This document shows positions 13,473 through 21,843 of a DNA stretch of 64,000 bases, in pieces; the stretch's first letter is position 1, and every line of letters starts with the position of its first letter. The stretch covers positions 124,001 through 188,000 of the forward strand of contig DXDN01000005.1 of NCBI GenBank assembly GCA_019115455.1, read 5' to 3'. Source of the stretch: Candidatus Eubacterium faecigallinarum. GTDB lineage: Bacteria; Bacillota; Clostridia; Oscillospirales; Acutalibacteraceae. The notes beneath the pieces were generated by a model, which ran no database searches, had not been told where the DNA came from, and saw nothing but the letters and a program-made list of their open reading frames with translations. The translations under genes and the position numbers were made by a program.

Positions 13473-15662
13473 TTATTTAACTTTTATTGTTTTTACTGCG
13501 CTCCAGGAGCCGTAGGTCTTTTTACCGTTCTTCTCGGTGTAAACTCTTGTGCGTACATAGTAGTTCCTGCCGCTCTGGGCGGTATTGAGAGTTGTTGAAA
13601 GAGTGTTCTGACCCTTTACATAAACCGAAAGGAAATTGCTTGAGAAGTTGCTTGTGGTGGACCACATAACCTCATAGCCGGTGCAGGAAAACCAAGCCTT
13701 GTTCCATTTTACCGTTATGCGCTTCTTGCTGGGCGAGGTAACACTGTTCATTGTCACCATATTTAATTTGGTGGACGCTGACAGAGCGCTGCTGCAATAT
13801 CCGTTATAAGTTCCTACACTGCCTTTATAGTAAGCATAGATCTTGAACTGGTATTTGGTGTTGTTTTTAAGCCCGGTTACGCTGAGAGTTGTGTTGTTAG
13901 CTCCTTTGATATCCTTGTAAAGAACATCTTTTTTAGTTGAGGGATCATATTTAAATACCTTATAACCCGTGGCTCTTGAATTCTTAGACCAGGAAAGATA
14001 TATAACGCTGTTGTTGCTTCCTGTCGAGCGGAAATTGCTGACCTTGGCTGCACGTGTGCCGTAGGTTACACCAACCCAGTATTTTCCGTAATAAGTGGTG
14101 CCGGAAACATTTTTATAAGCTTTTACTCTAAAGGTATATTCCTGGAAGCTGTTGAGACCCTTTACGCTGATTTTGTTTGAAGTAGTGGAGCCGTATCTCA
14201 CGTACTTGCCATTTTTCATTATGTCAACATAATATCCGCTGGCTCCGGATACCTTGTTCCAAGTCAGGTCAATCTGCTTGGTGTCGCTTCCTGTAGCCTT
14301 AAGCCCGGTTACGCATGGAAGAGTATTAGTAGCTGTAGATGTACTTCCCGAACCTGAACCTGAACCTGTATCTTCGCTCGTGTCGTCGTTCGGCATATTT
14401 TTAAATACCGGAATTGAGAATGTCTTTGTTATTGACAGTATGCCGGCACTCTTATATGCGTTATAGGTGGTCTTTGACTCAGATGCAGCGGCGGCGACAT
14501 TTGCCATGTACTCGTGAGAGTAAAGAGTGTCTGATTCAGGATTTACATTGAATTTCTGAAGATATCCCGTAAACTGCGTTTTATAATTCTGGGCAATATA
14601 TTTTGCGCCGTAGTAGATTGAAAGATGCGGAGTGTACCATGGTCTTCCCCAGCCGGAGCCGCTGGTTCCGGTGTAGGTGGTACGAAGGTCACTCTTAAGA
14701 ATATATCCTACTCTTCCTGCTATGTAACCACTGGAAGTTTCAGCATAAAGCCTTACACGGTAATACTTGCCGCAGTTTGCCATCCATGTCATATATTGAC
14801 CTGATTTCAAAGTGGTTTTTGTTCCGCTTACCTTGCCTGTTGAGGAGTTGTAGTCGGAATAAAGAGTAGCGGTTTTATTTGTTCTGAGATAACCTGCCGC
14901 CCAGGCAAGTCCGTCATACGCGCCTGAATATGCGCCGATATTGTAGTAATTGTAAATTCCCTGGAACGGACTTGCAGTGCCTTTTACCGCAGTCGCTGTT
15001 GCCTTAGAGCCTCCGTTTTCCTGACGGATTTTAGATGCAAGATAATAAGCGCTCATTCCGCTGTCGTTGGCAGCTTTCATGATTGAATCGGAGTATGTAA
15101 TCTTCGATTTCATGGTAACGTAGCTTCCGGCTGTGTTGTAATATGAAATCAAGCTGTCATGCATCCATGTGCCGTCGAGTATTGCCTCTACACCCTCCTG
15201 AGTCTGAGTACCATTATATCTGGTAGATTCAAACTGGAAGATTCCTTCTTCGTTAAGGAAGTTTCTGGGGTCCATATAATATTCAACAGCTTTTTGAGAG
15301 GCTGAAACCCAGTTGCTTGCTTCCTGAATAACGTAATTGCCGTTTTTCTTGCAGCTTGAACAGTTGCAGTACATAGAAGAGCTTGTCCCTGAGCTTTTCT
15401 GAATAAGCTGCTGTGAATGGTTTTTACGCTCGCCTTTTACAGCGGTGGCAAAATCAAGATTTGTGTTTAAAGGCTCAAAAATCCAGTTTGGATATTTTTT
15501 ATGAAGAGCTACAAGCGAGTCAATGTAGCTTTCCGGGAACCCTTTGCTTCTTAATTCTGCAGCATAGTCTGCCGCCTCGGCGCTGATGTCGTTTATTGAA
15601 AACAAAGCAAAAACATTAATTATCATTACGAGTGATAAGAAAACAGATATTATTTTTTTCAC
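13473..15662 (-). CDS. Secreted beta-N-acetylglucosaminidase (autolysin) with three FN3 domains
   Basis: A 729-residue exported wall hydrolase. A signal peptide (about 1-31, KKIISVFLSLVMIINVFALF, cleavage near AEAADY) precedes a region starting FPESYIDSLVALHKKYPNWIFEPL as in LytD-like proteins. The glucosaminidase-type catalytic domain is about 190-430 with YYLASKIRQENGG (the Glu is the likely general acid) and an SH3-like insert near 275-330 (GQYMTWMANCGKYYRVRL). A Ser/Gly/Thr linker (GSGSGSGSTST) leads to three fibronectin type III repeats, about 450-540, 541-635 and 636-729. It should cut glycan strands during growth or sporulation. It is monocistronic. Confidence 0.88.
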   Translation of the reverse strand: MKKIISVFLSLVMIINVFALFSINDISAEAADYAAELRSKGFPESYIDSLVALHKKYPNWIFEPLNTNLDFATAVKGERKNHSQQLIQKSSGTSSSMYCNCSSCKKNGNYVIQEASNWVSASQKAVEYYMDPRNFLNEEGIFQFESTRYNGTQTQEGVEAILDGTWMHDSLISYYNTAGSYVTMKSKITYSDSIMKAANDSGMSAYYLASKIRQENGGSKATATAVKGTASPFQGIYNYYNIGAYSGAYDGLAWAAGYLRTNKTATLYSDYNSSTGKVSGTKTTLKSGQYMTWMANCGKYYRVRLYAETSSGYIAGRVGYILKSDLRTTYTGTSGSGWGRPWYTPHLSIYYGAKYIAQNYKTQFTGYLQKFNVNPESDTLYSHEYMANVAAAASESKTTYNAYKSAGILSITKTFSIPVFKNMPNDDTSEDTGSGSGSGSTSTATNTLPCVTGLKATGSDTKQIDLTWNKVSGASGYYVDIMKNGKYVRYGSTTSNKISVKGLNSFQEYTFRVKAYKNVSGTTYYGKYWVGVTYGTRAAKVSNFRSTGSNNSVIYLSWSKNSRATGYKVFKYDPSTKKDVLYKDIKGANNTTLSVTGLKNNTKYQFKIYAYYKGSVGTYNGYCSSALSASTKLNMVTMNSVTSPSKKRITVKWNKAWFSCTGYEVMWSTTSNFSSNFLSVYVKGQNTLSTTLNTAQSGRNYYVRTRVYTEKNGKKTYGSWSAVKTIKVK

Positions 15663-15777
15663 CGATAAATCCCCCTTTTATTCTCTGTAAGATATATAGT
15701 AACACATTTGTAATAAAAATGTCAAATTATATTACGAATTGTAATATTTTTTATATTATGACAAAATGTGTTTGTGA

Positions 15778-15806
15778 TTGACAATTTATTTAAATTTGTA
15801 TATACT
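15778..15806 (+). promoter_or_regulatory. Promoter of the XRE regulator gene
   Basis: TTGACA (15778-15783), exactly 17 bases, TATACT (15801-15806), then ACGGAGGT before the ATG at 15840. Near-consensus sigma-A promoter. The 15663-15777 stretch is A+T-rich and would carry the minus-strand promoter of the glucosaminidase gene, which I could not place. Confidence 0.8.
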
Positions 15807-15839
15807 TATACAAAAGATGAGTGAAACGGAGGTGTCGTA

Positions 15840-16220
15840 ATGTCTGAACTGGCTGAACGGCTTAAATATTTCAGGAAAAAGTCGCACCTTACTCAGAAAC
15901 AGGTTGCGTCAGCTCTTGGTATGGACAGAAGTACTTATTCGTATTACGAAACCGGCGCAACAAGGCCTAAGCTTCACACTCTTCAGTCATTGGCAAGGCT
16001 TTACAACACTAATGTGGACCTGCTTTTGAATTCTCCCCATACTGAAGATGAAACAGTGCTTAACAGTCCCGACCCGTTTGAAAAATGGTATATGGACGAC
16101 AAGTTTAATCAACTGTCTGATTTTGAACAGGCAGTGCTGCTGAGAGTAAGACTCATGAATGTGGACGAAAAAAAGAAACTCTTAGAGTATCTTGATAAAA
16201 CTTTTGATTCTCAGCAGTAA
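15840..16220 (+). CDS. XRE-family helix-turn-helix regulator
   Basis: A 126-residue DNA-binding protein. The Cro/CI-type helix-turn-helix is about 5-60 (LKYFRKKSHLTQKQVASALGMDRSTYSYYETGATRPKLHTL), with recognition helix near DRSTYSYYE. The C-terminal half has no recognised domain and may mediate dimerisation. ACGGAGGT precedes the start. It stands alone between two terminators or convergent genes, with a strong constitutive-looking promoter. Targets unknown. Confidence 0.9.
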   Translation: MSELAERLKYFRKKSHLTQKQVASALGMDRSTYSYYETGATRPKLHTLQSLARLYNTNVDLLLNSPHTEDETVLNSPDPFEKWYMDDKFNQLSDFEQAVLLRVRLMNVDEKKKLLEYLDKTFDSQQ

Positions 16221-16257
16221 GAATCGTTGTTGAACTTTATTTGTTATATAAAAATTT

Positions 16258-16291
16258 ATCCCCCTGCTTTCTCATGCAGGGGGATTTTTTT
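16258..16291. terminator. Terminator after the XRE gene
   Basis: ATCCCCCTGC pairs with GCAGGGGGAT (loop TTTCTCAT) followed by TTTTTTT. It serves the plus-strand XRE gene and, in reverse, the convergent symporter gene. Confidence 0.9.
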
Positions 16292-16298
16292 ATTAAGA

Positions 16299-17723
16299 TT
16301 ATTGTGTTTTTTTCTTAAGTTTCTTTAACTTCTTTTCCTCTTTGATCTGTTTCTGATATTCATTTGTATCTTTGGCAAGCTTTCCGGACAGTACCAGCAG
16401 GCATATGAGGTTAGGTATAGCCATAAGTCCGTTTGCAATATCTGAGAATGACCATGCTATGTCAAGAGCAGTAACACTGCCGAAGAAAACAATTACTGTA
16501 AAGATAACTCTGTAGATATAGCATATAGTTCTGTTTTTGAAAAGGTATTCCAGCGCCTTTTCGCCCTGGTATTCCCAGCCGAGGATGGTGGACCAGGCAA
16601 AGAGAAGTATGCCGATTGATACAACTATTGTTCCGGGCTTTCCGAGTACGTTCTCAAATGCAGCGAGTGTGAGGTTTGCACCGTCCAGCAGGTTGCCGTT
16701 TGCGTCGGTTGTGCCCAGTACTCCTGATGAAGCAATAGCGAGTCCTGTAATCGAGCAAACGATTATTGTGTCGATGAATGTTCCGCACATGTTAATGTAA
16801 CCCTGCTTTACCGGGCTGTCAGTAGTAACGGAGGAGGCGGTAATGGCGGCTGAGCCGAGACCGGCTTCGTTTGAAAATACTCCTCGTGAAACGCCGTATC
16901 TGATGCTATCCATTACAGATGCGGTTATCGTTCCTGCAATTCCGCCAGCAATCGCTTTTCCGCCGAACGCCATTGACCAAATTGTGCCGAGTCCGGCAGG
17001 AATGTTTTTGTAATTAGCGAAAATTACGATAAGTCCGAATACTATGTAAAAAATAGCCATAACAGGTACAAGCACGGAGGATACCTTTGATATGGATTTT
17101 ATACCGCCGAAAATGATTATTCCTGTGAGTATCGCCAAAACAACACCCGTTACCCAGCTGGGAATTGAGAAAGTGTCGCTAAGTGAAGATGATATCGAGT
17201 TTGCCTGCGACATGTTGCCTATTCCAAAAGAAGCAAGTACCGTAAACACGGAAAAGGCTCCTGCCAGCACCATGGCGATTTTTTTGTGCTTGAAAGCGTT
17301 TTTGATGGTGTACATAGGTCCGCCGCACATCTCGCCTTTAGAGTTTGTTTCTCTGTATTTTACGGCGAGGGTGCATTCAGCATATTTGGTTGAAATTCCA
17401 AACGCAGCGGCAACCCACATCCAAACAAGCGCCCCGGGTCCGCCGGTAATCATAGCTGTTGCAACTCCCACGATATTGCCGGTTCCTATGGTGCCGGCAA
17501 GGGCTGTCATCAAAGCAGAGAAGGGAGAAATGTCACCTTTTCCTTTGTCTGTTTTCCTCGATTCGGGGCTGAAAACCATTTTTAGTGCAGACGGAAGATT
17601 GCGCCACGGCAGAAATTTCAGCCTTATTGTTAGAAATATACCAGTACCTACCAGAAGCACAAGCATTACGGGACCCCACACAAAACCACTTATGGAGTCT
17701 AAAATTTCCTGAAGCTTTTCCAT
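16299..17723 (-). CDS. Sodium:alanine/glycine symporter, AGCS family
   Basis: A 474-residue inner-membrane Na+-coupled amino-acid transporter with about eleven hydrophobic segments. AGCS signatures are present: SPFSALMTALAGTIGTGNIVGVATAM near the N-terminus, GGPMYTI, and NEAGLGSAAITAS in the middle. It ends in a Lys-rich tail (KEEKKLKKLKKKTQ). The start at 17723 (MEKLQEIL) was chosen over the ORF start because AAAGGAA lies 8 bases upstream and family members start close to this point. It is probably separate from tatD upstream (103-base gap holding a 19-bp tandem repeat). Confidence 0.93.
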   Translation of the reverse strand: MEKLQEILDSISGFVWGPVMLVLLVGTGIFLTIRLKFLPWRNLPSALKMVFSPESRKTDKGKGDISPFSALMTALAGTIGTGNIVGVATAMITGGPGALVWMWVAAAFGISTKYAECTLAVKYRETNSKGEMCGGPMYTIKNAFKHKKIAMVLAGAFSVFTVLASFGIGNMSQANSISSSLSDTFSIPSWVTGVVLAILTGIIIFGGIKSISKVSSVLVPVMAIFYIVFGLIVIFANYKNIPAGLGTIWSMAFGGKAIAGGIAGTITASVMDSIRYGVSRGVFSNEAGLGSAAITASSVTTDSPVKQGYINMCGTFIDTIIVCSITGLAIASSGVLGTTDANGNLLDGANLTLAAFENVLGKPGTIVVSIGILLFAWSTILGWEYQGEKALEYLFKNRTICYIYRVIFTVIVFFGSVTALDIAWSFSDIANGLMAIPNLICLLVLSGKLAKDTNEYQKQIKEEKKLKKLKKKTQ

Positions 17724-17765
17724 ATCTGTTCCTTTCAAATAAAATATCCGTGATATGATATCATA

Positions 17766-17803
17766 ATACAGACCTGAAATCAAGATACAGACCTGAAATC
17801 AAG
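17766..17803. repeat. Exact 19-bp tandem duplication
   Basis: ATACAGACCTGAAATCAAG occurs twice without a gap (17766-17784 and 17785-17803) between tatD and the symporter gene. Slippage product or a doubled binding site for a regulator of the symporter. Confidence 0.7.
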
Positions 17804-17826
17804 TTTGCAGCACTGTATAACCTAAT

Positions 17827-18597
17827 CTATATGTCAAGAGAGTAGAGCCTCTTGGCATTTTCATATGTGATATCCAGAAGTTCCTGAGCGTCAATGTTTA
17901 GAACCTCTGCTATTCGTTGAGCTATATAAGGAATGAACGAAGAATTATTCGTTTTGCCTCGCATGGGAACTGGGGCAAGATACGGGCAGTCCGTTTCAAG
18001 GACCAGCCTCTCAATGGGTATCTCCCTGACTACTTCAAGGCTCTTTCTTGCGTTTGGAAATGTCACAACTCCGTTAAGACCGATATACATGCCCATCTTT
18101 ATAATTTCTTTTGCCATTTCCTTTGAACCGGAAAAGCAGTGCACAACACCTTTTGGCTTAGTTTCCTTAAGTATCTCAAGAGTGTCGCCATGAGCGTCCC
18201 TGTCATGGACGATGACAGGCATATCCAGTTCCTTTGCAAGTTCTATCTGCGCTTTGAAAAATTCTTTCTGCGTTTCTTTAGAAGACGCCATCCAGTGGTA
18301 GTCAAGTCCGATTTCACCTATTGCCACGCATTTGTCTTTTTTGGCAAATTTATTTATTGCCTGCAAATCCTCAAGAGTTGCCCCCTCAAGATTTTCAGGA
18401 TGATATCCTGACGCAAAATAAATAAAATCGTACTTTTGTGAAAGCTCAAAATTAAATTTAGTAGTGTCAGTATCACACCCACAGCTTACAACAAAGCTAA
18501 CGCCCTGACTTTGAAGCGAGTTTAGAATCGCCTCTCTGTCAGGGTCGAATTTTTTGTCGTCATAATGGGCGTGAGTATCAAAAATATTATGATACAT
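17827..18597 (-). CDS. tatD: TatD-family metal-dependent deoxyribonuclease
   Basis: A 256-residue TIM-barrel hydrolase. It starts near FDTHAHYDDKKFD (metal ligands HxH), with a metal-bridging Glu in AIGEIGLDYHW, VIVHDRDA, VVHCFSG and the C-terminal LETDCPYLAPVP Asp. This matches TatD/YcfH in length and order. Likely a 3'-5' DNA exonuclease or a D-aminoacyl-tRNA-deacylase-like housekeeping enzyme. It follows metG by 25 bases, the same arrangement (metS-yabD) as in Bacillus subtilis. Confidence 0.93.
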   Translation of the reverse strand: MYHNIFDTHAHYDDKKFDPDREAILNSLQSQGVSFVVSCGCDTDTTKFNFELSQKYDFIYFASGYHPENLEGATLEDLQAINKFAKKDKCVAIGEIGLDYHWMASSKETQKEFFKAQIELAKELDMPVIVHDRDAHGDTLEILKETKPKGVVHCFSGSKEMAKEIIKMGMYIGLNGVVTFPNARKSLEVVREIPIERLVLETDCPYLAPVPMRGKTNNSSFIPYIAQRIAEVLNIDAQELLDITYENAKRLYSLDI

Positions 18598-18622
18598 ATT
18601 TCAGCCTTTCTGAACGTAGTTA

Positions 18623-20563
18623 TTATCTGATTTTTGTGCCTGCCGGCATACCGTCGACAAAAAGTACCTTAACGTCGTCTTCGCTGACGTCACCGGCAAG
18701 AAGCATTCCGTTGCTCATCTCACCGCAAAGCTTAGCAGGTTTGAGATTTGCCACGATAACAACCTTTTTGCCTGTCAGCTCTTCGGGTTTGTACCATGGA
18801 GCGATACCTGAAACAATTTGTCTTGGTTCAGCACTGCCGTCGTTTACCGTGATTTTCAAAAGCTTTTTAGCTCTCTTTATCGGTTCGCATGATGTGATCT
18901 CCGCAACTCTGAGCTCAACCTTGGAAAATTCATCAAAGGTGATCTGAGCAAGTCCCTCAATTTCAGTTATGCTTTTTTCCTTGGGAGCTGCCGCCTGCTT
19001 TGCAGCAATGTCCGCAAGAGTTTTCTCCGCGTCAATTCTTACAAACAGCGCCTTAGCTTCGCCGACTTTTGTGCCAGCCTTTGTTTTGCCAAACTCAGAC
19101 AGAGAGTCATAGCTCTTTTCGTCGCAGTTCATCTGAGCAAAGATTTTTTCTGATGTTTCAGGCATGAACGGGGAAAGGAGGACGGCAATATATCTGATGG
19201 CTTCCAGCAGGTTATAAAGAACCGTGCCGAGCCTTGCCTTTTTGCTTTCGTCCTTGGCGAGCGCCCAGGGCATGGTTTCGTCGATATACTTGTTGGAGCG
19301 CTTTGCAAGGTTTAAAACAGCCTCGATAGCATCGGCTACTCTGTAAGTCTCAAAGCATTTGTCAACCTTTGCCACGGTATCGTATGCAAATTTTTTCAGC
19401 TCTTCGTCGACTTCATCGCCCTCACACGGTTCGCAAACTACACCGTCAAAATATTTGTTCTGCATTGCGATGGTGCGGTTTACAAGATTTCCGAAAGTGT
19501 TGGCAAGGTCGGAGTTGTAGCGCTCAATAATTGTCTCGTAGGTTATTGAACCGTCGGAGGCATACGGCATCTCGCTTAAAAGATAATATCTTACAGCGTC
19601 TACGCCTAAAAGATTAACCAAATCATCCGCATAGATAACGTTGCCCTTGGATTTGCTCATCTTGTCCTCGCCGAACAGGAGCCACGGATGCCCGAATACC
19701 TGCTTGGGAAGGGGCTCGCCCAGCGCCATGAGCATAATCGGCCAGTATATGGTGTGAAAACGCACGATGTCCTTACCGATAATATGAACGTCTGCCGGCC
19801 AGTATTTTTTATACATATCTGACGATCCGTCAGGGTCGTAACCAAGCGCCGTAATATAGTTTGAAAGGGCGTCTAACCATACATAAACAACATGCTTGTC
19901 GTCGAAATCTACCGGCACTCCCCATTTGAACGATGTACGGCTTACGCAGAGATCCTGCAAACCGGGTTTGATGAAATTGTTGAGCATTTCTTTTTTCCTG
20001 GCTTCGGGATAAATGAAATTCTCATTGCTTTCGATAAATTCTTCAAGCTGTTTCTGATATTTTGAAAGTCTGAGGAAATACGCCTCTTCCTTTGCAGGCT
20101 TTACTTCTCTGCCGCAGTCGGGGCATTTACCGTCAACAAGCTGGCTTTCCGTCCAGAATGACTCGCACGGCGTGCAGTACATTCCCTCATATGTGCCTTT
20201 GTATATATCGCCCTGTTCATAGAGCTTTCTGAAAATTTTCTGAACTACCTTTTCATGGTAATCGTCAGTTGTTCTTATGAATTTGTCATAGCTTGTGTTG
20301 AGGAGATCGCAGATTTCCCTGATTTCTCCCGCAACCTTGTCAACGTACTCTTTTGGAGTAACGCCGGCTGCCTTTGCATATTCCTCAATTTTCTGACCGT
20401 GCTCGTCAGTGCCTGTGAGCATGAATACGTCATATCCCTGAAGCCTCTTATATCTTGCAATGGAGTCAGTCAGAACTATTTCATAGCTGTTGCCGATATG
20501 CGGCTTGCGTGAGGTATATGCTATAGCCGTGGTTATATAGAATTTTTTCTTTTCTTCTGCCAT
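18623..20563 (-). CDS. metG: Methionyl-tRNA synthetase
   Basis: A 646-residue class I synthetase charging tRNA-Met. The HIGH motif is KPHIGNSYE (about 20), zinc-binding pairs CTPCES and CPDCG, then KMSKS as DKMSKSKGN (about 298-306). The C-terminal EMAP/tRNA-binding domain (about 545-646, KVELRVAEITSCEPIKRAKKL) helps dimerise and hold tRNA. Complete and of normal length. It sits between nagB (21-base gap) and tatD in one minus operon. No T-box leader is seen. Confidence 0.96.
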   Translation of the reverse strand: MAEEKKKFYITTAIAYTSRKPHIGNSYEIVLTDSIARYKRLQGYDVFMLTGTDEHGQKIEEYAKAAGVTPKEYVDKVAGEIREICDLLNTSYDKFIRTTDDYHEKVVQKIFRKLYEQGDIYKGTYEGMYCTPCESFWTESQLVDGKCPDCGREVKPAKEEAYFLRLSKYQKQLEEFIESNENFIYPEARKKEMLNNFIKPGLQDLCVSRTSFKWGVPVDFDDKHVVYVWLDALSNYITALGYDPDGSSDMYKKYWPADVHIIGKDIVRFHTIYWPIMLMALGEPLPKQVFGHPWLLFGEDKMSKSKGNVIYADDLVNLLGVDAVRYYLLSEMPYASDGSITYETIIERYNSDLANTFGNLVNRTIAMQNKYFDGVVCEPCEGDEVDEELKKFAYDTVAKVDKCFETYRVADAIEAVLNLAKRSNKYIDETMPWALAKDESKKARLGTVLYNLLEAIRYIAVLLSPFMPETSEKIFAQMNCDEKSYDSLSEFGKTKAGTKVGEAKALFVRIDAEKTLADIAAKQAAAPKEKSITEIEGLAQITFDEFSKVELRVAEITSCEPIKRAKKLLKITVNDGSAEPRQIVSGIAPWYKPEELTGKKVVIVANLKPAKLCGEMSNGMLLAGDVSEDDVKVLFVDGMPAGTKIR

Positions 20564-20584
20564 TTTTATTTCTCCTGTCAGTTG

Positions 20585-21310
20585 TCAGATTTTTGATGCG
20601 GCACCGGTATCGAGCATCAGTGTTACGTCTGTATGGAATTGGAGCACTGAAGCAGGGCACTGGGGCGTTACGTTGCCGTCGATAAGCTGCTTTATGGCGT
20701 CTGCTTTGTTTTCGCCGATTGCGATTATAAGTATTCTTTTTGCCTGCATTATGGAGCCTATGCCCATTGTAACGGCATGGGTGGGAACCTCGTCAACAGA
20801 ATCAAAGAAGCGGCTGTTGTCATTTATGGTGCTTTCTTTTAGCTTTACCACATGGCTCCATCTCTGGAAGCTGTCAGAAGGCTCGTTGAATGCGATGTGA
20901 CCGTTTGAGCCGATACCCAGAAGCTGGATGTCGATTCCGCCGGCTCTCTTAATCTTCTTTTCATATTCCTTGCATTCTTTTTCCAAATCTTCAGCATTTC
21001 CGTCAAGGAAATTGATATTTTCATTGCTGATGTTGATGTGATTGAAAAGATTGTTATACATGAATGTGTGATAAGAGTTTTTGTCGTTAACATCAAGATT
21101 GCAGTACTCATCAAGGTTAAAGGTGGTTACCCTGCTGAAATCCACTGCTCCTTTTTTGTAAAGCTCTATCATGTGACCGTATGGTTTCAGCGGTGTTGAG
21201 CCTGTTGCGAGACCCAGCACTGAGTCAGGCTTTGCAAGGACCTGACCGCACATGTAATTTCCTGCGGCGATGCCGATTTTTTCATCATTGTCATAAACAA
21301 GTACGTTCAT
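20585..21310 (-). CDS. nagB: Glucosamine-6-phosphate deaminase
   Basis: A 241-residue enzyme converting glucosamine 6-phosphate to fructose 6-phosphate and ammonia. LGLATGSTPLKPYG near residue 35, FNLDEYCNLD (catalytic-site Asp) and GIGSNGHIAFNEP are family signatures. The ORF track extends to 21337, but GGAGG sits 11 bases before the ATG at 21310 and the usual NagB start follows it. NagA is not adjacent. First gene of the nagB-metG-tatD operon behind a strong promoter; an odd pairing of amino-sugar catabolism with translation. Confidence 0.93.
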   Translation of the reverse strand: MNVLVYDNDEKIGIAAGNYMCGQVLAKPDSVLGLATGSTPLKPYGHMIELYKKGAVDFSRVTTFNLDEYCNLDVNDKNSYHTFMYNNLFNHINISNENINFLDGNAEDLEKECKEYEKKIKRAGGIDIQLLGIGSNGHIAFNEPSDSFQRWSHVVKLKESTINDNSRFFDSVDEVPTHAVTMGIGSIMQAKRILIIAIGENKADAIKQLIDGNVTPQCPASVLQFHTDVTLMLDTGAASKI

Positions 21311-21355
21311 TTTATGTATATCCTCCATTTGGAACATTTATAAATATTTGTAAAT

Positions 21356-21383
21356 ATTATAAACTAATTATTTTCACTGTCAA
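21356..21383 (-). promoter_or_regulatory. Promoter of nagB-metG-tatD
   Basis: On the minus strand TTGACA (21383-21378), 16 bases, TATAAT (21361-21356). Both hexamers are consensus. The -35 lies inside the 3' end of the vanZ-like gene. Confidence 0.75.
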
Positions 21384-21843
21384 CAAATTTATTACCTAAT
21401 TTTTTCTTTTTTTCACAGATTTTAACCGTTACCCAAATAACAGCAAAGAAAATAAGAGTTCCTACAGCGGCTCCGCAGGTATCTATCACCCAGTCGGAAA
21501 ACTGGCATGAGCGCCCGGGAACAAATAACTGATGGAATTCGTCCGTTGCCGCATAAAGCGACGTAAGTGCAATTGAAACGAGCGGCATTTTCCGCTTGCA
21601 GGTTTGAAAAAACGCTATGTTAAATAGAAAAGACAGCCCGGCAAATTCCGAAAAATGCGCCGCTTTCCTCACAATAAACTGGGTAAACATATTGTCGCCG
21701 AATACGTCAATAAGCATTTGAAGTACCCGTCCGCTTTGAGCCGCGGATTCGTCAGCAGTTCTGGAGGAGAGCCAAAATATTATTATCATGCACGCGGCAA
21801 CCGCCGCCCAGCTCAGCGCTGATTTAATCTTCTCTTGTGGCAT
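21364..21843 (-). CDS. VanZ-family membrane protein
   Basis: A 159-residue protein with about four transmembrane helices. The VanZ pattern is clear: FWLSSRTADESAAQSG, then RKAAHFSEFAGLSFLF, and ATDEFHQLFVPGRSCQFSDWVIDTCGAAVG. The prototype gives low-level teicoplanin resistance, but most members in Clostridia have no known role. It overlaps the upstream lipoprotein gene by 20 bases. Confidence 0.88.
   Translation of the reverse strand: MPQEKIKSALSWAAVAACMIIIFWLSSRTADESAAQSGRVLQMLIDVFGDNMFTQFIVRKAAHFSEFAGLSFLFNIAFFQTCKRKMPLVSIALTSLYAATDEFHQLFVPGRSCQFSDWVIDTCGAAVGTLIFFAVIWVTVKICEKKKKLGNKFVDSENN

Noticed and set aside
17092-17712. 206-residue plus-strand ORF opposite the alanine symporter
   Set aside because: A shadow of the membrane protein with no start site or family.
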